Of a DNA stretch of 64,000 nt, positions 54,601 through 64,000 are shown in pieces (within the stretch, counting starts at the first letter, position 1; every line of letters starts with the position of its first letter). This DNA is from Caprimulgus europaeus (lineage: Eukaryota > Chordata > Aves > Caprimulgiformes > Caprimulgidae). The translations under genes and the position numbers were made by a program. A model generated the notes under the pieces. The model searched no databases and was not told where the DNA came from. It worked only from the letters and a program-made list of their open reading frames with translations. The stretch is from positions 33,622,339-33,686,338 of the forward strand of contig OU015532.1 of assembly GCA_907165065.1 (NCBI GenBank), given 5' to 3'.

Positions 54601-56919
54601 ATATAGACACATATATTGATTTGGCTTAAACTGGTAATTCACTGGCTTCCAATAAATCAGTGTTAGATTTGTGAATGATAAAGTACAAATGTGTACAGAG
54701 ACAATAATCTGCTTTTTGAGAATTTCATTCAGAGAAGTGACCTCAAGCATATTAAAACTTTAGGAAAGGTTTTAATATTAAAAGGTGCAGTGAAGAGAGG
54801 TTAAAGCCATAAGGACTCTAGAGGTCAGTGAGTCTCCCTCCCTCATTCCATGTTCTTCACTGCTTGGGTGCATATAATGCTAGAGGTTCTCTAGCTCTGG
54901 TAGGCCTTTGTTATTCCAGAGCTGTCCTGGATCCTCATGTGGAACTGCTCAGACTGCTAAGAAGCCTTTTTCCTGTCCTGACAATCCTGACATCTAGAAG
55001 AAATTCTGAGAATCCACTATTTGTCACCTCCTCTCAGGTGGGAGGGTCACCATCAGACTGGCTTTAGTTGATGTACAGGTGTAACTGGTGCTCGCTAGCC
55101 TATGTCCTGCAGCTTGGGAAGTCACGGAGGCTTTATGCACCCGTGCACATGTTACACATTTGAACCAATGCTGTTAGATCTGTTTGAAATCCATTACTGA
55201 CAGAGATTTTTAGAAATAAGAACTGACTGGTTAGCATGTGATAAGCAGTATAGAAACATTACTTTCTTTAGGAGTTGCTGTTCCAAAGCGTTTGCAGTAC
55301 AGACGTTGAGAATTAAAAGGCTGTTTCTTCCCTCACATAGATTCTTAATCCAGCATAGCAACACCACACAATTCTAGCCCTATGATGTATGTATTACTTC
55401 TATTTTAAAGCTCAATATTGCATTAGTAAAAATATCTAAAAACTTATTATACATGGAAAAGGGAAGTTCTTTTCCAGTTATTAGAAATGATAGACTCTTG
55501 CTGCCTGTTTCAGAACGTTTCATGAGGGGATATGGGTAGCACTACATACACACTCTGGAGACTGGAAGGAAAGAAGCAGTTTCTCCCTCTACCTGAATTC
55601 CTCCAATAGATAAGTACAGTATTGTATGTGCTTCCAAGAAAAGGTTTGACACTGCTGCTTTGGGATTTGACACGTAACAGCTTCTGAATTTTGGAAAGGC
55701 AGCTCCTGTCCCCACACTCAGTTTTTTAACTAATATATTTATCATCTTAATGAGGTGGAATGTTCCATTTTGTGAAAGGGAAGCAATGAAGCAATATTCT
55801 TTGTAGATTTCATTTGTTAAAAAAAAAATTCAAGGCTGTTCTATATATATGATATCTAATTGTCTCATGATGGGCTTTGCTTTCCCTCTGCTTGTCTCCA
55901 CTTGTATGAATAGTTACTGGATTAAATACTTAAATACTATAGTTCATATTTACTTTTTTTTTTTTTCAGATCTCTCTAGATACTTTTTCTTTGTTCCATG
56001 GTAAAATACTTGACACGTAAAGCTACATTTTTAGTCTTTCTATTTTTAGGCAAAAATGTGGAGTTAAAGATGATGGAAAGGAAACTCATTTTAATGTTAA
56101 TAGATGAAACAAGTGGAAACTTGGTTTTGTACCTAGAATTTTACATTTTCAGTAATCTCAGAAAATACAGTAGAAAAGTTAAAGTTTTTCTTATCCCTAA
56201 AGAATTAATTATTTGCAAGGGCTGATAACATAAATATTTGCAGAAGCTGTCATGTTTGGATTTTCTCCTGGTGAGGCTGTAGTAAATAGCAAATATTAAG
56301 TTGGACAGAACCCCAAATCTTGGCTAGATCTGCAAGCCTGCCTTGTTGAGAAGGTGATCTGATCCAACTAAATTATTTTTGTCCTTACTAGCTGCTTCTT
56401 GGCCAAAGTTTTATATCAACTCTGTGAAGCACCCATCTTCATCAGCAGATTATCTGTTACTAGTTTATATATGAATACTCATTGCAAAACAACATTTCTG
56501 AAGTAGTCTCCAGGGATGATAGCATTCCTTCTCTACCAAATTTTGGGATTCATGAGAAGAGAATGATCTAAATTTTATTCTTACATATTAAATGATCAAA
56601 AAGCATATTCTTTTTCCAGCACCAGACTTGCAGTTGCAGACTTCTTAGTTTGGCTGATCTTTTAAGTTCTTAGAGATAATTTCTCTTATCTCTTGTTCTT
56701 GTCTGGCTTGGGCATTCAATTCTAAATGTGGATGGATGTTTATATGTGTAATACTTCTTTTTATTATAAGAAAATGTTTATATCTTTATATCATTTGGAA
56801 CCTAGAAATGACATTTAATTTCTTTCAAATAAAAGTTACTTTCTTTTTAAAAAAAATTGGCACTTTGTAGCAGATTTTAGATTTCACAGTTTTCTGACTA
56901 AATCCAGTTATATATTGAC

Positions 56920-57950
56920 AAGAGCAGAAAGTGCATCAGGTGTTCAGATGGAAGTATGCCACTGACATCAACACAGAGTAACTAAAGGTAAATTGGTTCA
57001 TTATGGATGCTGATGTACAAGAAAAAAGGAGATTTGAAGAGCAAAGCTGGTTGCTTTGAACAGAGCTCTGGGAGCTAGATCCATTACTGTCTGAAATTGC
57101 AGAAGAAAATGTTTCCATGGAAGTGGCTGCTACAGAACTTAAGAGGAAAGTTTGCTTGTTTTCTTGGAAAATAGGCTTACTATAAAGTTTATTCTGTAAA
57201 AGGCAATAATGCAGCACTGAAATGTTATTTTGAATAGAAGATATTTTTGGTGTTATGTTTGTTTTCCTGGATATCTCAGCTATATTAATTTGCTCATTTG
57301 CTGCTTTGAAGTCTTCTATAGAAGCATCAGAGGACGAATGGAGCTCTAGGAATTTGGCTGCTCCTGTAGAAGTAATGATAACTTCCATGGGAGTATCCCT
57401 GCTGCCAGATCAGCAGTTGTGATCGTGCTGTCTCACAATGCAAAAGCACATTCATGGCTTCTGTCCCCTCTCCAAGTACACACCACTGTCTGTTTCAGTT
57501 TTCTCAACTGCATCTTGCAATAGATGCTCCAGCTGTGTTTTGAGGAGCTGTTTCATTTTGCCAGGAAGTTGTGGCAATGGAATTGTGGTGAGGAAATGCT
57601 GAGTGGCAGATAAGTGGTTTTAGTGTTTAGGAGGGGAACTACGTTAACAAGAAGAAACATGGAAGCAGCTATGTGAGGGTATAAATCCACTTCTGGGGAA
57701 GGAGAAAGATTGGCTGGTAATAAGACTTGAAATTCTTTGAATGGTACTATTGAAATAATTCTTTTTGTCACAGTCATACTGTTTTTGTACTGAAATCCAA
57801 TATATATCCAACTTACTCAGTTTTTGGACTGAATTTTTTAGTGTTGTGGTAAGTTCTAAATGATCTGAACAATTGGAAGCATAGGAGAGAAGTATCGGAC
57901 TAAACTGAAGTAGAAGGGCAAAAACCAAGGGAAGAAATGAAATGGGCAAG
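56920..57950. pseudogene. Possible decayed protein-coding stretch, strand and family unresolved
   Basis: Open reading here is longer than expected for AT-rich intron. On the minus strand one frame from 57,949 to 56,936 (338 codons) has only four internal stops (57,644, 57,620, 57,452 and 57,410), leaving segments of 101 and 150 codons. On the plus strand, from about 56,935, a different frame reads protein-like and acidic, with pieces such as MDADVQEKRRFEEQSWLL and LDPLLSEIAEENVSMEVAA, broken by stops, and later pieces in shifted frames. I recognise no family on either strand. It may be a processed pseudogene, an old mobile element fragment, or chance. No poly-A tail or flanking duplication was identified. 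Confidence 0.2.
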
Positions 57951-58539
57951 GGTCAGGAGTGTGAAGAGAGGGATAATGGTCTTAATTCTTTCTGATGTGT
58001 CAGTGGTTATAATAGGATAATGGTACCATAAGTACAGTAATCATAATGGGAATAACCTAAAAGTACAAAAATTGGTTATGTCAGTGGGAGAGAACTCAAA
58101 ACAACAAATCCAGTTAAATGCTTTATTGTTTTGGTTTTTTACACATCTTTTCTCTAAGTTCAGCTCTACTATTATGGTGAGGTAAATCTGCCAGGTAATA
58201 ATAGTTACGTGAGAGCCATTAGAGGGCCATATGTATCCAACTTATTTATAGCCTGCAGGGGTTTTTTAAAATAAATCAACTTGAAATACCTTAGCTTTGC
58301 ATATGTGTATAGCCTGTGTAAGTATCTAATCCTCGTTACTTTCCTGTCTTCACCTTCTAATGATCACATGTGTATGTTGAAGGTTGCCATAATTGGGTGG
58401 TGAGCCTTTTGGGGAGGCATTGGGGTGCATATCTCCTGGCCGCTGTGTCAAATTATGTATATTTAAGAGTATTTCAGTTGTTTACTATATTGTAATTCAC
58501 TTTTCAGTAATCCATGAATCTGTGTATTAGTTATTTTTC

Positions 58540-58641
58540 GTGGTGAGTTGACCCTGGCTAGGTCCATCTTGGCAACTTCTCACAGAAGCCACCTCTGTAC
58601 TCCCCTGCTACCAAAACCTGGCCACGCAACCCCAGCGCAGC
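58540..58641 (-). mobile_element. Fragment of a bird retroviral LTR-type repeat
   Basis: Read on the minus strand, the segment has GGCCAGGTTTTGGTAGCAGG followed by TACAGAGGTGGCTTCTGTGAG and then AAGATGGACC. This is the order I recall for a common avian endogenous-retrovirus-derived repeat with a GGTTTTGGTAG box and a GTGGCTTCTGTGAG box. Only about 100 bases remain and there is no coding content. The exact family and whether the piece is LTR or internal cannot be decided by eye. It is also GC-richer than the intron around it. Confidence 0.5.
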
Positions 58642-60143
58642 GTTGCTATTGGCTTTTCCTACAGTTCTAACATTCAGTCAGTGAGTATTCAGCGTGAACA
58701 TTCTCACGTGTAAACTGCTGGAGATCACAGCTCAGCTTACTGCTGTCACACAGGTGTTGTGCTGGGCAGACAAGCCCAGAATACAGTGTTATAGCAAAGA
58801 TGCTGGAAGCACAGATACGAAGAAGACGAATAGTCAGCTCTTTATATAGCACTGCATTGATCTACTTGCTTTGTTGCTAATGCTTCATCTGGTTGATTTA
58901 GAGGTAACGTTTTATATTGCGCTGCATAGACGTACTGAACAAACCATTCAGTCATTCTGTGCCTCAGTTTTCCCTTTTGAAAATAGGAATAAGACTTCCT
59001 TATCTTAAATTAGCATTTCTGAGGTATGAAAATTGCAAGGAGAAGGGCTGTTTAATTATGGAGAGAATATTTACGTTTAATGTACATATGATGTGGTAAA
59101 GGTTTTACATTCACATACAAGAAATCTGGCAGAAGAGCAATACTTTAGCCCTTGATGAATCTTTGAATCTACCTATACTATGCCTTAGTAGGTAAGTTCA
59201 TGAAAGGAAAAATGTTAATTATTCATAATGCTTTGCTGTACCATAAAACCCAATTTATTGAGACTATAATTTGTTCAAGTTGCATGTAGTAGGAAAATAT
59301 ATCAGGAGTAATTAATTGTATTCAGGATGTGATGAGGTAGATGTATCCACAGAGGACAATTGAAAACAGTAGCAGTGTGGTATTGATTGCCTTTCAGAGG
59401 GGAAAAAAAACCTTGTCCCATTTCTAAATGTTAACAATTCAGAGAGAAAAATTCCCACTTGGGAAGAATGCTTTCCAGGTTGCTTCATTGCCAGGTGTTT
59501 GACATTGAGTGGAGCCTTAGATGAATGAAGCTTATGGCAGCTTTTGGAAATGACCGACTCCGGGGAATCTCTGCTTCCTGCTGTGAAAGTTTCTATTTTC
59601 AAAGCACATCAGTTTCAGTGGGAATGTTCCAGTGGTCCCATATGCTGCTTCTGACAGAGGGGGAAGTTTTTAACCTGAATATGAGACAGCTACTGAAGAG
59701 GTTCCCTTGCTGCTAACAAAATGAATTTCAATATGTTGCCCATGAACAAGCGGCATGTTCCCAACTGCTGATGGAATTTAACTCCATCAATTATTAATGG
59801 AAATTTTGCTTTGTTTTCCTTTTTGCCTGTTCCCTTTCAACTCACCTACTTGCTCCTCATAGGACTTTGTGTGTTCTGAAGCTGGAAAAGGAATCACCCA
59901 AACAATATGCTCGTTTGCTTTGAAACTCTTGCTATATTTTCCTCCCCTCCCTCATATGCTCTCTCCTTGACCTAGCAGCAGGAAGCCTTTGTCTGAGGTG
60001 TTCATCTGGAACAACTTTTCCACACTTGTTTTCATGTTCTGTTAGATTACAGGGCAGCAGGCCTACCTTTGAAGCTCCCTTCTCTTTTGTTTCTTTGCAG
60101 TGCACTCCAGTAATTAACTTTGTCCTTCTTTTATTTGTTCCAG

Positions 60144-60189
60144 TCAATCGCAGTCCACTCTGCTGAGCATCTTCTCCCAGGAGTACCAG
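60144..60189 (+). CDS. CDIN1: CDIN1 coding exon 2
   Basis: The 46-base exon completes codon 34 (Ser) and encodes residues 34-49, SQSQSTLLSIFSQEYQ, a well-conserved part of the CDIN1 N-terminal helical region. It is preceded by a pyrimidine-rich acceptor ending TTTGTTCCAG and followed by CAG|GTTAGA, a weaker donor than that of exon 1. The right junction is phase 0. Because 46 is not a multiple of three, skipping it would join exon 1 (phase 2) to exon 3 (phase 0) out of frame. The frame, the residues and the splice sites all agree, so the call is secure despite the small size. Confidence 0.94.
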
Positions 60190-61053
60190 GTTAGAAGTTT
60201 TCTCCTTTGTGAGGGTTGACAGGTGCCTAATTGAATGATGAATGTCCCTTTATTTCTTTGTAATTGAACTGCCAGCTTTCTGATTGGTTTGGAGGATGTT
60301 CCCTTTTCCACATCAAGCACCGCCTGAGTCTCAGTGGATGGCTGCCAAGCCTACCCATCCATCTGTCTAATAACATCTAGCCTTTGCTTATTTGGTGGAC
60401 CTGTAATAAATTATGCTAAACCATTATTATTCTGACAATAATAATTTCCCTGTGTTGCGTGGTTCCATGTGCTAAATGTTTGCTGACTTGCACTGTCAGT
60501 GCTGCTTTCCATTGCTGACAGAGATGATGATAAATGACCATTGCCGGAGTGGCAGAAGGCAAGAGAGGCAGAAAATGGAGTCATTTATCATGAGACGACA
60601 GGTGTCAGTCAAGTGGCAAGTCTCTATGGAATTACTTTTTGTAGTTTTTCAAATAAGTTGTTTTTAAGCAATGTTCTTCCTGGTTAAAAATGCCAATTGA
60701 ATTGTAAAACTAGAGTGCACCAGACTTAGATGGAATTGAATTGAGGGAAAATTAATACAAAGGTTGAAAGAGAGAACAAGTTTTTCTTTGCCCTCTGCAG
60801 CCTTCAGTAAACTTAGTTAGATTCAATTATTGTGACCTTACTGGCTTCTACATATATGGTACATTGCAGTACAGTCTGAAGACGTTCAATTCAATAGGTA
60901 GATTGAATGTAATTTCTGTACAGAATCTAAAAACATAGTTCAGTTTATATATCAAAGTGTAGCCAAGGAACATGTGTTTGGGCAGTTGTGATTTCTGTGT
61001 TTTGATCTATGACACATTTGTAAGACTCTTTGTTTGCTTTTTCGTTTTTCTAG
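60190..61053 (+). other. CDIN1 intron 2 (864 bp)
   Basis: The intron runs from GTTAGA to TTTTTCTAG. It is phase 0 between Gln49 and Lys50. A long T-rich stretch (61,029-61,050) forms the polypyrimidine tract. Its left two thirds contain the candidate regulatory block listed separately. Confidence 0.9.
60205..60600. promoter_or_regulatory. Candidate conserved regulatory block in intron 2 with TGACAG sites
   Basis: The sequence is complex and non-repetitive right after exon 2. It has three MEIS/TGIF-type cores: TGACAGGT at 60,217-60,224, CTGTCA (the complement) at 60,493-60,498, and TGACAG at 60,516-60,521. Also present are CTAATTGAATGATGAATG, a CCAAT-type CTGATTGG, and a perfect 9-bp hairpin, ATTATTATT (60,423-60,431) with 60,437-60,445. 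MEIS2 is the neighbour of CDIN1 in vertebrates and autoregulatory or shared enhancers are common at such loci, so this is my strongest enhancer candidate. No alignment was possible. Confidence 0.35.
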
Positions 61054-61118
61054 AAACAAATCAAAAGAACACATGCCAAGCATCACACTGCTGAAGCTAT
61101 CGAAACCTACTACCAAAG
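61054..61118 (+). CDS. CDIN1: CDIN1 coding exon 3
   Basis: The 65-base exon encodes residues 50-70, [21 protein letters not shown], plus two bases of codon 71 (AG, completing to Arg or Ser with the next exon). The Lys/His/Arg-rich IKRTHAKHH segment is a hallmark of the CDIN1 N-terminal region. The acceptor is TTTTTCTAG and the donor AAAG|GTATAA, phase 2. With exons 1 and 2 it gives an uninterrupted 70-residue N-terminus, about a quarter of the roughly 280-residue family length. The remaining exons, including the PD-(D/E)XK nuclease part, lie beyond the right edge. Confidence 0.94.
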
Positions 61119-64000
61119 GTATAACCTCCCCACCCCAGTTGGGTATCATCATAACTGCTAATTGTTATGGCAAATATGAATGAATTGGCTTGTTAGCTTA
61201 TGAAGCTAATTTTCTATAAAAATCAATTAAAAATTTGGGATGAGGAATTGTTTACCTAAAAGTACTTTTCAGTGAAAATGCAGAAAATTTTCAGTTTTTG
61301 ATCAGTCTAATTAAGAAAGAGTTTATTTCCTTGGCTTTAAGTCAGGTTGTGCAAATATTTTTTTACAATGTATGTGATAGTATTTATTATATATTGCCTA
61401 TAGTTTGTAATTACAAGATTTCTATGACGACTGATATTGATGATGGCTTCCTTACAGCAAGGGAGCTTGTTCTATTATAGTTGTTTGTACTTTTAAAACA
61501 TTTGGATTACATTACAAAAAGTTACATATTAAATTCATGTATTGCCAGTTAAAGCTCTAATTTTTAGATCACTCCTGTTTTATCAACAGGAGTGTCAGAG
61601 AAAGCTGTTAAGGGAGAATGAAAACCTTTATGTCATTTTACAATTGTTTGCATTTTAAGATAATAAATTGTATTTGCTACACCTTAAAGTTTGTCTGTTA
61701 CTTCTATAGGCTTTACTAAAAATATTGCAATGACATAATTGGGGCATACTGATAACTGGTAAAGATACCCAATTAAAATATTACTTTGTAGACTGACATA
61801 TCTGAGGAGGTTGCATGGCAAGTGAGTTCATGCTTGTGATTATAGATGTCTCACATTTATGCTTAATATTAATCTGTATGAATCAAGAAAATAAACAAAA
61901 AGCCTTCATTTGTAAGCAATTAACTGTGCTTCTTCAGAGTAATATATTTAAAACCTAAGCACAGCTTGGTTTTATCAGATGCTGGTTTAGAATACCTAGT
62001 GTGAATTTGGCCGGTTTGGGGTTTGATTTTCTTTTTTTAGTAGTTGTATTGTTCTATAAAAAATTGTATTGGATCTCATTGCACTTTTTGTAGTGTTGAT
62101 TCTTGTTTAGGAAAAATATTGGCTTAAAATTTTGTTGTGTTAATAACCATGTATATACAGTAGTATTTTTAGTTACTTTTCACTAGCACAGTTTCGGTGC
62201 CCTGTGTTAGTTGTAACTGCTGTGTAAATAGCCCTTTTCTTAGAACACATGTAAATAATTTAAATCACTTTCATAATGATTGTGTTACTAGTTCCAACAA
62301 CTTAAACCTGAAACATGGGACCAAATTTTGCTTTATGCAAAGCAGCAGTTGTACTGGTATAGTAAGGTTGTAGGTATGATTAAGTTTGGCTCACATCAGG
62401 TAGGAGGATTTGGTCTCCTGTCCCCTCCTGTACTATCTGAAGTGTGATAGCAGTACATAACTAATGCATTATGTATGAAGCTGTATATGGTGGTGGTAGG
62501 GAAAATCATTCTTTATGCTGTTTCTGGGTATTTCATATTGCAGATGTATTAACATGGCTGAATAAAATGCACATGTTTTAAAATCAAAGATGTTCTGGTT
62601 AATAGTTAGAAAACTCATCTCAGTCCTGTTTTAGTAGATTTACTGTGTAGTATGTTTTGTAAGCTACAGAGGCAGACTGCTTGAGTCAGAAGCCAGTTTG
62701 AAATGCTTCAAGCATAAACATGACAAACACGTCTTCTCCTCTACTCTTTTTGTAGCATCCATCTTACTGCTGTAAACCCCAGTCTGTGTGGTAAGCTCCT
62801 TCCTGTTCCCACCCACATACAAGCAAATAAATGTGCTTCTATTGCTTTCCTAGGTCAGAAACTACCACATTTTTAAGCTAGTCATTGCCATTGCCAGTGG
62901 TCCCTGTTGGGAGCAAGTCAAAGTACAGCTGAGTGGAGTAGTTTCTGCTGCTCAGTTGAGACTTACTAGTCTGAAATTTAGACAAACAGGAAGGCAAATT
63001 ACAAAAAGGATCAGCAAGCTTTTCAGAACAGTATTGCCATCAACATGTGCAACCTGTTAGTCCATAATGGAATTGCCAGTATTGTTACAAATCTCTGACC
63101 GAAAGTGACTCCGTTGTCAGCTGTAGTTTTGCTGTTGGATCAACTAGATGCATGTTTTAGAACATTATTCTTAAGTAAATCTTCCTGGTTAGGTATTTTG
63201 TTTATCAACTCTCCTTTTTTCTTCTGTTATAAATTTTCAATGTTTAACTATACAAGGCATCTTGGTTTGTGTTTTTTTTAATGTAGAATTGAAATAGGTT
63301 ACCACAAAAAGTCTTTATTATTTTCTTTATTCATTAAGCCTCAGAATAACTTGGGGGAAAAAAAAAAAAAGCCCTCTAATCCTTTGTGAAGAGGTTTGTG
63401 TAAAGGTGTTACACCCATTCCAAAGAAAGGTAAAATGATAAAGAATTTTAATATCTGTAACTAATGAGCAGAAGAGTGGCTTCTGATGAATGGATAATAA
63501 TAGAGCTGGAAAGGCTGTGGCCTTTTAATGATGTCAGTCATGATGTGCTTTACGAATACAGATAGGATAAATGAGCAGGTTCAAATGTTGGTAACTATTG
63601 TTCTTTTCCACATGGCTGCAAAGCACAAAGTGGTTTCCAATAATATAAGTTCTTCCCACCAACTCCTGAGGACAGGTTTTAGGCGTTATTGAAATCTAAA
63701 CCTCAAACAGTGCAAGTAACAGCGGTGAGTAAGGTGGTAGTGTGACATGATGGTCAGAAACATCACTGTGTGTCCATATTGGTCTGTTACCCTTAACTGG
63801 GAATGTTAAGCCTTTGCCATTGATAGGATAATGACTTTCTCTCACCCTTTATTGAATCCTAAATATTTCTTCTTTTATTTTTTCTTCAGAGTGTTAATTT
63901 GATGGTTAGACTCTGATTTCACTAAAGTAAACCTTTAGTGTATAAACTACTGCCTGGTTGATAAAATCTGCATTAAATTTGAGAAGGTATGGTTTTGTGT
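61119..64000 (+). other. CDIN1 intron 3, start only
   Basis: The intron begins with GTATAA and continues to the window edge. I searched for the next expected CDIN1 segment (starting YLNG in the family) and did not see it, so exon 4 is outside. The sequence is AT-rich, with an A tract at 63,358-63,371 and one perfect hairpin listed separately. No repeats of recognised family were found. Confidence 0.85.
61570..61594. repeat. Perfect 10-bp hairpin in intron 3
   Basis: CACTCCTGTT (61,570-61,579) pairs with AACAGGAGTG (61,585-61,594) across the loop TTATC. It is too short for a microRNA precursor. It may be chance or the remnant of a small inverted-repeat element. Confidence 0.8.

Larger units (their letters stand above)
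34518..60143 (+). other. CDIN1 intron 1 (25.6 kb)
   Basis: The intron runs from GTAAGT at 34,518 to TTTGTTCCAG ending at 60,143. It is phase 2, splitting codon 34 as AG|T (Ser). No further coding exon of CDIN1 was found inside, which fits direct joining of exons 1 and 2 to give FPSQSQS. Most of the intron is AT-rich sequence without recognisable content. Named items inside it are listed separately. Open frames of 118-135 codons at 44.5-44.9, 48.8-49.2 and 50.5-50.9 kb have no recognisable relatives and are not called. Confidence 0.88.

Noticed and set aside
55954..55969. Long T tract followed by CAG, a strong-looking splice acceptor in intron 1
   Set aside because: The following sequence (ATCTCTCTAG) meets a stop quickly and no matching donor or CDIN1-like peptide follows. 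Exon 1 joins exon 2 directly in the expected protein.
61570..61594. Hairpin as a microRNA precursor
   Set aside because: The 10-bp stem with a 5-base loop is far shorter than a microRNA hairpin and no extended pairing flanks it.
63889..63960. TTTTCTTCAG acceptor-like site near the right edge as possible CDIN1 exon 4
   Set aside because: The downstream sequence does not encode the expected continuation (YLNG...) and reaches a stop after a few codons.

Overview
This window looks like an avian (bird) nuclear genome segment. It is AT-rich and sparse in genes. Its interspersed repeats are mostly CR1 LINE 3' ends, whose tails carry the CR1 octamer (ATTCTATG-type, or its complement CATAGAAT). It also has one fragment of a bird-type retroviral LTR repeat. 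No tRNA, rRNA, CRISPR array or prokaryotic feature was seen.

Layout. Positions 1 to about 33,794 are intergenic, a gene desert with no supportable coding exon. They hold two antisense CR1 copies (9.4-10.4 kb and 23.9-24.5 kb), a nested pair of sense CR1 copies (27.4-27.7 kb), simple repeats and two stretches that read like conserved non-coding DNA (8.4-8.6 kb and 12.4-12.7 kb). A sharp CpG island at about 33,795-34,650 marks a promoter. From there to the right edge the window is the 5' part of one plus-strand gene, recognised as CDIN1 (C15orf41, codanin-1 interacting nuclease 1). Coding exon 1 is 34,417-34,517, exon 2 is 60,144-60,189 and exon 3 is 61,054-61,118. They are separated by a 25.6 kb intron 1 and an 864 bp intron 2, and intron 3 runs off the window. 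Together they encode residues 1-70 and two bases of codon 71, out of about 280 in the family. The three exons join in frame with intron phases 2, 0 and 2.

The large first intron holds an unusual pair of mutually exclusive perfect hairpins (40.33-40.38 kb), a 286 bp polypurine tract (42.2-42.5 kb), Z-DNA-type alternating tracts, a short young CR1, a CA microsatellite, an LTR fragment, and a 1 kb stretch near 57 kb with more open reading than expected. Intron 2, right after exon 2, has a TGACAG-rich block that may be a conserved regulatory element. CDIN1 is a neighbour of the developmental gene MEIS2 in vertebrates, so regulatory DNA for MEIS2 inside CDIN1 introns is plausible but unproven here.

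I did not find a new multi-gene system. The observations most worth checking are the overlapping hairpins, the polypurine tract, the candidate conserved elements and the 57 kb coding-like stretch.
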